From: Burkholderiales bacterium
GTDB taxonomy: Bacteria > Pseudomonadota > Gammaproteobacteria > Burkholderiales > Burkholderiaceae_C
NCBI GenBank assembly: GCA_013205525.1
Contig: JABMMR010000034.1
Location: 1 to 8,525 of the forward strand
Length of the DNA stretch: 8,525 nucleotides
Reading direction: 5' to 3'
Each line of letters begins with the position of its first letter. Position 1 is the stretch's first letter. Both the position numbers and the translations under genes were made by a program. This document shows, piece after piece, positions 1 through 6,994 of this stretch. Under the pieces are notes generated by a model. That model did no database searches. It saw nothing but the letters and a program-made list of their open reading frames with translations, and had not been told where the DNA came from.

Positions 1-3000
1 AAAGCGCGTTGCAGGTAGGGCGACTGCTGCACTTCACCCATTGCATAGCCGCCCTCAAAAGCCACGCGTGCTGCTGCCTGCGCTTGCTGCGCGGTTTGGG
101 CTGGGCTGTTCTTTTCAGGCGCATAAGCTTGGGTACTGAGCCAAGCACAAGCGGTTTTGCAAGCCAGCGGCAGGGGTTGTTCCCAAGCTTGGGCGTAGAC
201 CTCATGCAAATCATCTAGAAGAGCTTGCGCTTGGGTCGCAGGCAGGGGCGAGAGTGAGAGCAGGGCGTCGCTGCCGCATTGCATTCTGCGACTGGGCTGG
301 CCAGCGGCAAGCGCGCTTAAATGGTCAATCCACACATCGGTGAGGGTGTAGAGGCTGGGGTTTTTGTTCTGCAGCACCCGTCCTGGGCGCAGGTGTATGT
401 GCAGCACCGTGTCGTCTTGGGGTGTCAGCCAAGGCTTGAGGTTTTTCAGCAGGGTTTCGCGCAACTGCAGCATTTGGGTTTGTTGTAATTCACCCATGGC
501 GCCCAAGGCTAAGCGCCCTTGCAGTTTCCATTGCGTCAAGGTGGCTTGGGGCTGGTCGCTATTGAAGAGTTCTTGTTGCAGGATGAAGTAAGTCAAGCCG
601 TCGGGCGCAAACGGTTCGTCATCGCTTTGGGCGGTGGGCGGCAGGTCGAGACGGGCTTGCAAATGATGCAAAAAATACACCTCTTGCGGGCGACGCAAAA
701 GCAATTTGAGGGCAGAACTGTCCGCGCGGTCTGGGGCTTTAGCGAGCGACTGTTCGCTAGGCTGCGCTGGTGGCTGAAGATTGAGTTGGGCGGCAGTGGT
801 TCTGGCTGTCGCCCAATGCTTGTCATAGGTGAAAAACCCCGAAGCCGCATCGAAATACTGCGAGGAAAAAGCTTGCAAGGGTTGTAAGCGCGCTGCAAAA
901 GCCACACCCGATGCGCCGCCTCGCTGGTGGCACAAGTTGAGGTGGTCTAGGAGTTGCCCCACCAGCACCGAGGGTGGCAAGACTGCGTGGTCGCTGGCGC
1001 GTCGCCCCTGCCAAGACACATACAAACGCTGTCTGGCAGACAACACCGCCTCTAAAAATAAATAGCGGTCATCCTCGCGTCTGGCGCGGTCGCCGGCTCG
1101 ACCTAAGCCCGCTTGGCTCATCAAGTCGAAGTCACGCGGTGTGGGTGCACGCGGGTAATCGCCGTCATTCATGCCCAGCAAGCACACCACTTTGAAGGGG
1201 ATCGCGCGCATGGGCATAAGGGTGGCAAATTGCACGCCGCCGCCTATGAAGCGGCGTTGCAAGCTGGTGGCGTCCATTTGGGCCAACCAATGCGAGCGCA
1301 CCACCGATAAAGCCAAAGGTGCATCGAATTGTGCAGATTGGCAATCGCCTAACCAATCTTCCAAGGGTGCCAGCACGCGTTCGAGCAGGCCTTGGGTGGG
1401 GTCATCCGTGGCTTTGAAAAAACGCTCGACCAAGGTTTGCAGTTGCTGCACCCATTCTGTGGGGGTGTGCATCTGTGACAAGTACTCTAAGCTTTGGGTG
1501 ATGGCTTGCAAGCAACGCAGCAAACCAGCGATGACAGGTGCATCCAAGCCGTCGATGCCGGCTTGGCCCAGACGGTTGTGCCAAATAGGCGGCCCCTCTG
1601 ACTGCCCGCCTTGGGCGTAGCCCAACAGCAGGCGTTGCAAACCAAAAGCCCAGGTGTTTTGTGAGGCGTCAGGCAGATGGCTGGACATGCCCCAAGCTTG
1701 GCGATGCTGGGCGTCCAAGCCCCAGCGCACCCCCGCCTCGTCCAGCCAGTGGTGCAATTGGCTGACGTCGCTGGCGCTTAAGCCAAACCGCTCGCGCACC
1801 GCCTGCACTTGGAACAAGCCCAACCAGTCGTTGAGACTCCAACGCAGTTGCGGCAGTTGCAGCAAGCTTTGCAAGGCTTGCACCAAGGGGTCGGCATGGC
1901 TGGTGTTGTCGGCCACCGCATACGGCAGTTGACGGCTGAACACCGTATGGATGTGCGGCGCAAAAACCGCCATGTCGGGCACCATGACCATGATGTCTGA
2001 GGCTTGCAAGCTGGGGTCTGCATCAAACCAAGCCAAGAGACGGTCGTGCAAGATTTCAACCTCGCGTTGCGCTGAATGGGTTTGCACAAACAGGATGCTG
2101 TCGTCGGCAGCATCGAGCTCTGAAGGCTGTGCAGGCGGCTCAGCCATGTGCAGCACCGCCGACTGCAATTGCTGCAAAGCGCTGGGGGCTTGATGGGCAT
2201 CCTGGGCTTCTTTGACGGGGTCGATAAACACCTGCACTTCTTTGGCGTCAAAATCATGCAGGGCATGTAAATAGTCGCGCCCGTGTTTGCCCCAGGATGC
2301 CAGCAGGGGGTGACCTTGAGCAACCCAACTTTCAGTCAAGTGTCCCCAGTGCTCTTGGCTGGGGTTGTGCATAAACATCAGCACCGGAATGAACTGCCCC
2401 AAAGCGGCCAAAGCTTGCAAGGTTTGCATGGGCAAGGCGGTGACACCAAACACCATCAGCCGAGGCGGCAAGCCGGGGATGGGTTGGTTTGCTGGCCAAG
2501 TCTTGAGCGCTTGCAAAAAGGCCAGATGCACATCCGAGCGTGCTACAAACCCGCTGTGCGCTTGGGGCAAGCCCGCTTGCACATCGGCGAGCAGGTCGCG
2601 CCACATTGCCGCTTGCCAAGCTTGTGCGGGCGCCAGGGGGCGGTGGGCGCCCAGACGGTCATGGCCTTGGGCCCAATCTTGCAGCCAATCGACGCGGTAG
2701 TTTTGGTAACCATCGAGCACATCGGCCAATTGCTGCGCCAAGCCAAAGGCACGTGTGCCTTGGGTGTCGTCTTGCAGATAGTGCGCCAGCGGCGCAAAGC
2801 GCGTGTCGCTCAACCAATCGGGCAGGCGGCGCAGGATGCGCCACACCAAGGGCGCTTTGTCTAAGGGCATGCGGGAGGGGAGTTGTTCTGCGCCTAAGAC
2901 TGCACGGTAGATTTGCCACAACGCCGAAGAGGGGAGTTCCATGCGGGTGGCGGCACAGACCCCTAAGGCCGCGTCGTCGGCCAAGGCCAGTGTCAGCCAA

Positions 3001-3149
3001 TGCTTCATGCCATTGCTTTGCACCAAAATGGTTTCGCTGGCCAAAGGTGGCAACGGGCGTTCTTTCACATAGTGCAGTAACAGCTCGCGCAGACCTTCCA
3101 TGCGGTTGCTGTGAAACACCATAAAGCCAGGTGGCGAGTGAGGGGTCAT
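1..3149 (-). CDS. recC: RecC, exodeoxyribonuclease V gamma subunit (3'-truncated by window edge)
   Basis: RecC is the subunit of the RecBCD helicase-nuclease that holds the split DNA strands and reads Chi, switching the enzyme from degradation to RecA loading in double-strand break repair. I translated the frame from the ATG at 3149 and found 1049 codons with no stop up to base 1; E. coli RecC is 1122 residues, so only the extreme C-terminus is missing. Family-like stretches run the whole length: FHSNR (12-16), ILVQSNGM (41-48), GNPLLASWGK-like PLLASWGK (281-288), RDYLHAL (291-297), QREVEILHDRLLA (361-373), TLMPMRAIPFKVVCLLGMNDG (643-663), REDDRYLFLEA (691-701) and FEGGYAMGE (1031-1039). As is normal for RecC, I see no Walker motif. 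An in-frame stop at 3182-3180 makes 3149 the earliest ATG; neither it nor the ATG at 3122 has a clear Shine-Dalgarno. The latter would give an N-terminus closer to that of E. coli RecC. recB and recD may lie beyond the window. Very confident of identity, less of the start. Confidence 0.96.
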   Translation of the reverse strand, partial: MTPHSPPGFMVFHSNRMEGLRELLLHYVKERPLPPLASETILVQSNGMKHWLTLALADDAALGVCAATRMELPSSALWQIYRAVLGAEQLPSRMPLDKAPLVWRILRRLPDWLSDTRFAPLAHYLQDDTQGTRAFGLAQQLADVLDGYQNYRVDWLQDWAQGHDRLGAHRPLAPAQAWQAAMWRDLLADVQAGLPQAHSGFVARSDVHLAFLQALKTWPANQPIPGLPPRLMVFGVTALPMQTLQALAALGQFIPVLMFMHNPSQEHWGHLTESWVAQGHPLLASWGKHGRDYLHALHDFDAKEVQVFIDPVKEAQDAHQAPSALQQLQSAVLHMAEPPAQPSELDAADDSILFVQTHSAQREVEILHDRLLAWFDADPSLQASDIMVMVPDMAVFAPHIHTVFSRQLPYAVADNTSHADPLVQALQSLLQLPQLRWSLNDWLGLFQVQAVRERFGLSASDVSQLHHWLDEAGVRWGLDAQHRQAWGMSSHLPDASQNTWAFGLQRLLLGYAQGGQSEGPPIWHNRLGQAGIDGLDAPVIAGLLRCLQAITQSLEYLSQMHTPTEWVQQLQTLVERFFKATDDPTQGLLERVLAPLEDWLGDCQSAQFDAPLALSVVRSHWLAQMDATSLQRRFIGGGVQFATLMPMRAIPFKVVCLLGMNDGDYPRAPTPRDFDLMSQAGLGRAGDRARREDDRYLFLEAVLSARQRLYVSWQGRRASDHAVLPPSVLVGQLLDHLNLCHQRGGASGVAFAARLQPLQAFSSQYFDAASGFFTYDKHWATARTTAAQLNLQPPAQPSEQSLAKAPDRADSSALKLLLRRPQEVYFLHHLQARLDLPPTAQSDDEPFAPDGLTYFILQQELFNSDQPQATLTQWKLQGRLALGAMGELQQTQMLQLRETLLKNLKPWLTPQDDTVLHIHLRPGRVLQNKNPSLYTLTDVWIDHLSALAAGQPSRRMQCGSDALLSLSPLPATQAQALLDDLHEVYAQAWEQPLPLACKTACAWLSTQAYAPEKNSPAQTAQQAQAAARVAFEGGYAMGEVQQSPYLQRA

Positions 3150-3196
3150 GAAAAGCTTGAGGTGGGTAAGTGCGTCAGCTTAAAACAGGCCTAGGC
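3150..3196. other. Short spacer between comEA-like gene and recC
   Basis: This 47-base gap holds an 8-base palindrome GCCTAGGC at 3189-3196 followed (minus strand) by TGTTTTAAG, but no stem-loop of terminator quality. I see no convincing promoter or Shine-Dalgarno for recC. Transcription of recC may therefore simply continue from the comEA-like gene. Confidence 0.4.
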
Positions 3197-3487
3197 TCAT
3201 GGCGTGAGCTGAAGATGTTTATTTTGCTCCACCAGCGCTTGCCCCGACACTGTCAAGCCTTGGGAAGCGAGTTTTCCCGCGGTGACGCGCCCCATGCCCG
3301 AGACGCGGCGCATCAGATCGGGCCAATCGGTAAAAGGGCGAATGTCACGCTCGGCCATGACGCGGCGGGTGAAAGCCGGCCCCAAGCCGCGCAGGCCGTC
3401 GAGCTCGGCTTCGCTGGCTTGGTTGATATCCAAAGCCCAAGCCGGGCAGCTGAGGCAAAGCATGAAAAGCGCCAGTGTTTTGCCCAT
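3197..3487 (-). CDS. Small secreted helix-hairpin-helix protein, ComEA family
   Basis: The product is 96 residues: an N-terminal signal peptide (residues 1-18, hydrophobic core LALFMLCLSC, probable cleavage after AWA) followed by a single ComEA/YbaV-type helix-hairpin-helix module. The module shows DINQASEAELDGLRGLGP (20-37) as the first hairpin and MRRVSGMGRVTAGKLASQGL (59-78 approx.) as the second. Such domains bind DNA without sequence specificity; ComEA proteins hold incoming DNA in the periplasm during natural transformation, but many short homologues in this lineage have no tested role. I chose the ATG at 3487 because GGAG (3498-3495) sits 7 bases upstream and because the signal peptide starts cleanly there; a longer TTG start at 3517 would add 10 residues before the signal peptide and has no good ribosome site. 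The gene lies between hldD and recC. I do not assign the symbol comEA because transformation function cannot be shown from sequence. Confidence 0.85.
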   Translation of the reverse strand: MGKTLALFMLCLSCPAWALDINQASEAELDGLRGLGPAFTRRVMAERDIRPFTDWPDLMRRVSGMGRVTAGKLASQGLTVSGQALVEQNKHLQLTP

Positions 3488-3494
3488 GAGCAGT

Positions 3495-3498
3495 CTCC
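3495..3498 (-). promoter_or_regulatory. Ribosome binding site of the ComEA-like gene
   Basis: GGAG on the minus strand lies 7 bases before the ATG at 3487. It decides the start in favour of 3487 over the upstream TTG at 3517. Confidence 0.7.
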
Positions 3499-3549
3499 AT
3501 CCAAGACCCGTATTCAAGCTGACAGCCGGGGCTGATGGGGTGAGAGATG

Positions 3550-3577
3550 CTTACAAAAAAACACCGCCACACTTCAA
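3550..3577 (-). promoter_or_regulatory. Possible weak sigma-70 promoter for the ComEA-like gene and recC
   Basis: On the minus strand TTGAAG (3577-3572) and TGTAAG (3555-3550) are 16 bases apart; each matches 4 of 6 consensus bases. The -35-like hexamer overlaps the hldD stop codon and the spacer contains a T-run (A7 on the plus strand, 3555-3561). No strong hairpin precedes the T-run, so I do not call it a terminator. An 86-base gap after a tightly packed operon makes a new promoter reasonable, but two 4/6 hexamers can arise by chance. Confidence 0.25.
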
Positions 3578-4578
3578 GCGTTTTGCGCCAACCAATGCAT
3601 ATAGCGGGTCACACCGGTTTGCACATTGGCAAACACATGGTCGCAGCCGCTGGCGCGCAGTGCGCCTAAGTCGGCTTGGGTAAAGCTTTGGTACTTTCCG
3701 CGCAAGGCGTCGGGAAAAGCTATATAGCGAATGCTTTGCGCATTAACTGCTTGCGCCAAGTCCACAGGCGCTTGCTTGTGTGCGGCGCGAGCCGCATTCA
3801 CCACCGCCAGCGCCACATCGTTGAAAGGCTGGGCGCGGCCAGTGCCCAAATTGAACAAGCCGTTGTGCGTGGGGCGGTCGAAGAACCACAGGTTCACCGC
3901 CACCACATCATCGATATAAACAAAGTCGCGTTGCTGCTCGCCTGGCGCATAGCCGCCGTAGTCGGCGAACAGTTTCACGAGCCCCTCTTGGCGCAGTTGG
4001 TGGAACTGGTGAAAGGCGACACTGGCCATGCGGGCTTTGTGTTGCTCGCGTGGGCCGTAAACATTGAAATAGCGAAAGCCGACCACTTGGGCTTTGTTCT
4101 TGGCAAAGTCGGCACCCATTTCGCGGCGCATGCGTTGGTCAAACAACAGTTTGGAGTAGCCGTAAACATTCAGCGGCTTTTCAAACTCGGGTGTTTCCAC
4201 AAAACTGCTGGCTCCCCCATAGGTGGCCGCCGAAGACGCATACAGCAAGCGCACACCCTGCGCCTGACAAGCCGCCCATAACTGGCAAGACACGCCGTAG
4301 TTGTTGTCCATCATGAAGCGGCCATCGGTTTGCATGGTGTCGCTGCAAGCGCCTTCGTGAAACACCGCCTCCACCTGTCCGTACTCGCGTTGGGCGAAAG
4401 CTGAGTAAAAAACCTTATGGTCGACGTAATCGGTAATCTGCAAATCGGCGAGATTACGAAACTTGTCGCCATCGGTCAAATCGTCAACCGCAAGGATGTC
4501 GGTGATGCCGCGTTGGTTCAAGCCTTGAATGATATTGCTGCCGATAAACCCAGCCGCGCCAGTGACAACGATTTTCAT
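3574..4578 (-). CDS. hldD: ADP-L-glycero-D-manno-heptose-6-epimerase
   Basis: HldD (RfaD/WaaD) converts ADP-D-glycero-beta-D-manno-heptose to ADP-L-glycero-beta-D-manno-heptose, the donor for LPS inner-core heptose. The 334-residue protein is a complete extended short-chain dehydrogenase/epimerase. A GAAGFIG nucleotide-binding loop is at 7-13 and [10 protein letters not shown], characteristic of this epimerase, at 31-40. FHEGACSDT is at 73-81 and [11 protein letters not shown] at 112-122, with the catalytic Ser near 116. The YGYSK catalytic pair is Tyr139/Lys143, and the family block [23 protein letters not shown] runs from 168 with a second lysine at 181. The start ATG at 4578 overlaps the hldA stop as ATGA and is preceded by AGGAG at 8 bases, so translation is likely coupled to hldA. 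Being paired with hldA supports the heptose pathway role over a generic UDP-sugar epimerase. Cytoplasmic enzyme; very confident. Confidence 0.97.
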   Translation of the reverse strand: MKIVVTGAAGFIGSNIIQGLNQRGITDILAVDDLTDGDKFRNLADLQITDYVDHKVFYSAFAQREYGQVEAVFHEGACSDTMQTDGRFMMDNNYGVSCQLWAACQAQGVRLLYASSAATYGGASSFVETPEFEKPLNVYGYSKLLFDQRMRREMGADFAKNKAQVVGFRYFNVYGPREQHKARMASVAFHQFHQLRQEGLVKLFADYGGYAPGEQQRDFVYIDDVVAVNLWFFDRPTHNGLFNLGTGRAQPFNDVALAVVNAARAAHKQAPVDLAQAVNAQSIRYIAFPDALRGKYQSFTQADLGALRASGCDHVFANVQTGVTRYMHWLAQNA

Positions 4579-5507
4579 GCCGACAACTCCTGAAAAGTAA
4601 CACTGGCAGTGCCGAACTTACCCACCACAATGCCGCCGGCTTTGTTGGCCCAAGGGAGTGCCTCGCGCAGCGACATGCCTGCGCCTAGGAGAGACGCCAG
4701 CGTGGCAATCACGGTGTCGCCAGCACCGGTGACATCAAAGACTTCACGCGCCACGGCCGGCACATGCAACACGCCTTGGGCATCAAACAAACTCATGCCT
4801 TCTTCGCTGCGGGTGAGCAGCAAGGCGTCTAGCTTGAGATCATGTCGCAGCGCTTGTGCCAGTTGGCCCAAATGCGCTTCATCATGCCAACGCCCGACAA
4901 CTTGCTGCAGCTCTGCGCGGTTGGGGGTGATGACAGTGGCTTGGGCATAGCGCGAATAGTCGCTGCCCTTGGGGTCAATCAGCACGGGCAACTTGGCGGC
5001 ACGGGCGGCAGTAATCATGTCCGCGATATGGGTTAAGCCGCCTTTGCCATAGTCGGAGAACAAAACCGCTTGGTGCTGTGGCAACAAAGTGTGAAATTGA
5101 CGGGTTTGCGAGGCCAACACTTCAGAGCGCGGCTCGCTTTCAAAATCGGCGCGCAGCAATTGCTGCTGGCGCCCAATGATGCGCAGCTTGACCGTGGTTT
5201 GTAACTGCGGGTCACTGCCCAAATGGGTTTGTATGCCGCTGGTGTCCAGAAGTTGGCGCACGCGTTGAGCGTTGTCGTCGTCTCCCACCACACTCAGCAA
5301 AGAGGCTTGCGCCCCCAAGCTCACCACATTGAAAGCAACATTGCCGCAGCCGCCCAGCCGCTCTTCTTCGCGGGTCACCCGCACCACCGGCACCGGGGCT
5401 TCGGGGCTGATGCGGTCCACCGCACCATACCAATAGCGGTCCAGCATGACGTCGCCCACGACAAGCACTTGGGTGCGATGGAGTTGTTCAGAGGAGCAAA
5501 GTGTCAT
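4575..5507 (-). CDS. rfaE1: D-glycero-beta-D-manno-heptose-7-phosphate kinase, stand-alone (HldE N-terminal domain / RfaE1)
   Basis: This PfkB/ribokinase-family enzyme phosphorylates heptose-7-phosphate at C1, giving the 1,7-bisphosphate used for ADP-heptose. At 310 residues it equals only the kinase half of E. coli HldE (477 residues), so the adenylyltransferase (RfaE2/HldC) must be encoded elsewhere. Visible landmarks are [13 protein letters not shown] (16-28), [11 protein letters not shown] (32-42) and [10 protein letters not shown] (51-60). Further on are SDYGKGGL (151-158), [10 protein letters not shown] (178-187), TPNRAE (194-199) and the C-terminal DVTGAGDTV with catalytic Asp264. The family signature around 52-58 is normally GGAANVA; here the two alanines are Cys54 and Gly55, which is unusual. 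I prefer the ATG at 5507, which shares its A with the lapB TGA stop and has GAAGAA 5 bases upstream; a GTG at 5510 would add one residue. The gene overlaps hldD by 4 bases. The symbol hldA is also used for such split kinases. Confidence 0.95.
   Translation of the reverse strand: MTLCSSEQLHRTQVLVVGDVMLDRYWYGAVDRISPEAPVPVVRVTREEERLGGCGNVAFNVVSLGAQASLLSVVGDDDNAQRVRQLLDTSGIQTHLGSDPQLQTTVKLRIIGRQQQLLRADFESEPRSEVLASQTRQFHTLLPQHQAVLFSDYGKGGLTHIADMITAARAAKLPVLIDPKGSDYSRYAQATVITPNRAELQQVVGRWHDEAHLGQLAQALRHDLKLDALLLTRSEEGMSLFDAQGVLHVPAVAREVFDVTGAGDTVIATLASLLGAGMSLREALPWANKAGGIVVGKFGTASVTFQELSA
4587..4591 (-). promoter_or_regulatory. Ribosome binding site of hldD inside the 3' end of hldA
   Basis: AGGAG on the minus strand lies 8 bases before the hldD ATG at 4578 and is embedded in the last codons of hldA (Gln-Glu-Leu). 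Together with the ATGA overlap it points to re-initiation by ribosomes finishing hldA. Confidence 0.75.
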
Positions 5508-6643
5508 CACAGTTCTTCAATGCGACGGGCAGGATAGCTGTCCCAGGCTTGGCAACCCGGGCAATGCCAAAAATGTTTCAAGGCCTCAAAACCACAGGCC
5601 GCACACCGGTAGCGGCGCAAGGGCTTGACGGCATGCGCCAGCGCGCGCTGAACCTGCGTTTGTTGGTCGCCAAGGCCGGCACCTTCAAGCCACTGGCTGG
5701 CTGCAATCAGCGAGGGGTGATTGTGCAAATGCTTGGCGTAACGCTCGCGTGCACGCGGGCTGCCCATGTGCGACTCCAAGCTCACTAAGGCGTCCAGCAC
5801 ATCCAAGCTTTGCAGCTTTTCGTAGCCAGCTTCTAAGAGCGACAACACGGCGGCTTCGCGCTGCGCCAGCGGCGCGAGATGGGCGAGATCGACAGCGAAC
5901 AAGGGCAGAGCAGAGGGGATGTCCAAGGCGAGTTGCTGCAACTGCTCGCAGGCTTGCAAGCTTTGTCCCTTTGCTTGCAACCAATGCGCCATGGCGATGT
6001 GCGGTCTGGCCAACTGGGGCGCATTGGCCACGGCTTCTTGCAACAAGCTGTGCGTTTCATCGCTGTCCTTGCTTTGCGCGGCCAGTTCACACAGGTAATG
6101 GGCGCGACGGCTATCGAACTGTCCTTGGCCTTCTTTATCAAGTTGGCGTGTCACCTCGGCGGCTTGACGCCAGTCGCGCGCGCGCTCGTAAATGCTCAAG
6201 AGCGCCAGTAAAGCTTGGGCAGACAAGGGCGTGTCTTGCAAGGCGCGCAGCGCGGTTTCAGCGCGGTCCAAAATGCCCGCTTTCACATAGTCCATGGCCA
6301 AGTCGTACTGCGCACGTTGCCGGTCAGACTCGCTGATGTCGCCCCGCGAGAGCAAATGTTGGTGCACCCGCACAGCGCGTTCGTATTCACCACGGCGGCG
6401 AAATAAATTGCCCAAAGCAAAATGCAACTCGGAGGTATCTGGGTCGCGTTGCACGGCTTCAATGAAAGCATCTATGGCCTGGTCTTGCTGTTCATTGAGC
6501 AAATGGTTCAGACCTTTGAAATACGCCTTGGGGTTGCTGCGGTTTTCCATGCGCAGTTGACGCAAATCGAAACGCGAGGCCACCCAGCCCAGCAAAAATG
6601 CTACCGGCAGGCCAATAAAAATCCAGCTGATGTCTAAATCCAT
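5507..6643 (-). CDS. lapB: LapB (YciM), lipopolysaccharide assembly protein with TPRs and rubredoxin-like zinc/iron knuckle
   Basis: In E. coli LapB is an essential inner-membrane protein that links LPS synthesis to need by presenting LpxC to the FtsH protease. The 378-residue product (E. coli 389) has the same architecture. An N-terminal membrane helix spans about 6-21 (SWIFIGLPVAFLLGWV), followed by NPKAYFKGLNHLLNEQQDQAID (37 onward), the start of a long run of tetratricopeptide repeats on the cytoplasmic side. The C-terminal rubredoxin-type metal knuckle has Cys347, Cys350, Cys361 and Cys364 in CxxCGF...CPGC context. All four metal ligands are intact. The ATG at 6643 lies 6 bases after the lapA stop without a strong Shine-Dalgarno, so translation is probably coupled to lapA. 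Its own stop overlaps the hldA start by one base. Neighbouring LPS-heptose genes agree with the role. Very confident. Confidence 0.95.
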   Translation of the reverse strand: MDLDISWIFIGLPVAFLLGWVASRFDLRQLRMENRSNPKAYFKGLNHLLNEQQDQAIDAFIEAVQRDPDTSELHFALGNLFRRRGEYERAVRVHQHLLSRGDISESDRQRAQYDLAMDYVKAGILDRAETALRALQDTPLSAQALLALLSIYERARDWRQAAEVTRQLDKEGQGQFDSRRAHYLCELAAQSKDSDETHSLLQEAVANAPQLARPHIAMAHWLQAKGQSLQACEQLQQLALDIPSALPLFAVDLAHLAPLAQREAAVLSLLEAGYEKLQSLDVLDALVSLESHMGSPRARERYAKHLHNHPSLIAASQWLEGAGLGDQQTQVQRALAHAVKPLRRYRCAACGFEALKHFWHCPGCQAWDSYPARRIEEL

Positions 6644-6649
6644 CGTTAG

Positions 6650-6967
6650 TTAAGGGCCGTAGGGGATATCAGCTGCAGTCGGCGTGGAAGGCGTTGCCGA
6701 AGTGGCGGGCGGCGCACTGGCGGGCGCGACTTTTTGGGCCAAGCGTTTTTGTCGCCACCATCGCGGCACCATGCCCAGCACGCCCAGCACCACGCCTGCG
6801 GCAAAAAAGGCCAGCAGCACCAACACCAAAGGCGATGTCCATTGCAGACCCCAGAAAAAGCGCACCTGCACATCTTCTTGGTTGTTCAAGGCGAAAGCAA
6901 ACAGCATCAAAAAAATGGCCGCTTTCAGTGTCCACTGCAGCAGCCATAAGAATTGTTTCAAGACCAT
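6650..6967 (-). CDS. lapA: LapA-family (DUF1049) inner-membrane protein
   Basis: LapA is the small partner encoded next to LapB and is thought to help LPS assembly; its biochemical role is not settled. The product (105 residues from the ATG) has two membrane helices. The first covers about 8-27 (LQWTLKAAIFLMLFAFAL) and is followed by the family's NNQ-x(2)-VQVRFFWG segment (28-40). The second covers 46-67 (PLVLVLLAFFAAGVVLGVLG). A basic RWWRQKR stretch and an Ala/Pro/Thr-rich, probably disordered cytoplasmic tail (81-105) follow. The start is uncertain: the only ribosome-site-like sequence, AGGGG (6972-6968), directly abuts this ATG but lies 6 bases before an in-frame TTG at 6961, which would give a 103-residue protein starting MKQFLWLL. 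I list the longer form. The gene lies 27 bases after ihfB and 6 bases before lapB. Confidence 0.9.
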   Translation of the reverse strand: MVLKQFLWLLQWTLKAAIFLMLFAFALNNQEDVQVRFFWGLQWTSPLVLVLLAFFAAGVVLGVLGMVPRWWRQKRLAQKVAPASAPPATSATPSTPTAADIPYGP

Positions 6968-6972
6968 CCCCT
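6968..6972 (-). promoter_or_regulatory. Shine-Dalgarno-like AGGGG that bears on the lapA start
   Basis: AGGGG on the minus strand ends immediately before the ATG at 6967 (no spacing) but is 6 bases before the TTG at 6961. The spacing favours the TTG as the working start codon. Confidence 0.5.
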
Positions 6973-6994
6973 GTGAATCAGGCCATTCTAGGCT

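Noticed and set aside
1778..2323. Minus-strand open frame of 181 codons within the recC region, and similar ones at 2543-2797 and 2659-3000
   Set aside because: They lie in other frames than the uninterrupted RecC-like frame. Cys/Trp/Ser-rich translations without motifs mark them as shadows.
1860..2420. GCTTGCAAG-type repeats as DNA uptake signal sequences near the ComEA-like gene
   Set aside because: Copies are inside coding sequence in step with Leu-Gln-Ala codons, vary at the flanks and form no inverted pairs; no uptake signal of this type is known to me in Burkholderiales.
1..3149. Idea that recC is a pseudogene or that the first 3 kb is non-coding, because no long closed ORF is there
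   Set aside because: Direct translation from 3149 gives 1049 codons without a stop and with family motifs throughout; it merely lacks a stop because the window ends.
3555..3561. T-run on the minus strand after hldD as an intrinsic terminator
   Set aside because: The preceding bases form at best a 3-base-pair stem (GCG-CAAAA-CGC) far from the T-run, too weak for a terminator.
3676..4281. Plus-strand open frame (201 codons) opposite hldD
   Set aside because: Shadow of hldD, whose catalytic motifs lie in the same bases on the other strand.
5749..6336. Plus-strand open frame (195 codons), arginine/alanine-rich, opposite lapB
   Set aside because: Low-complexity shadow of the LapB TPR region; no ribosome site or recognisable domain.
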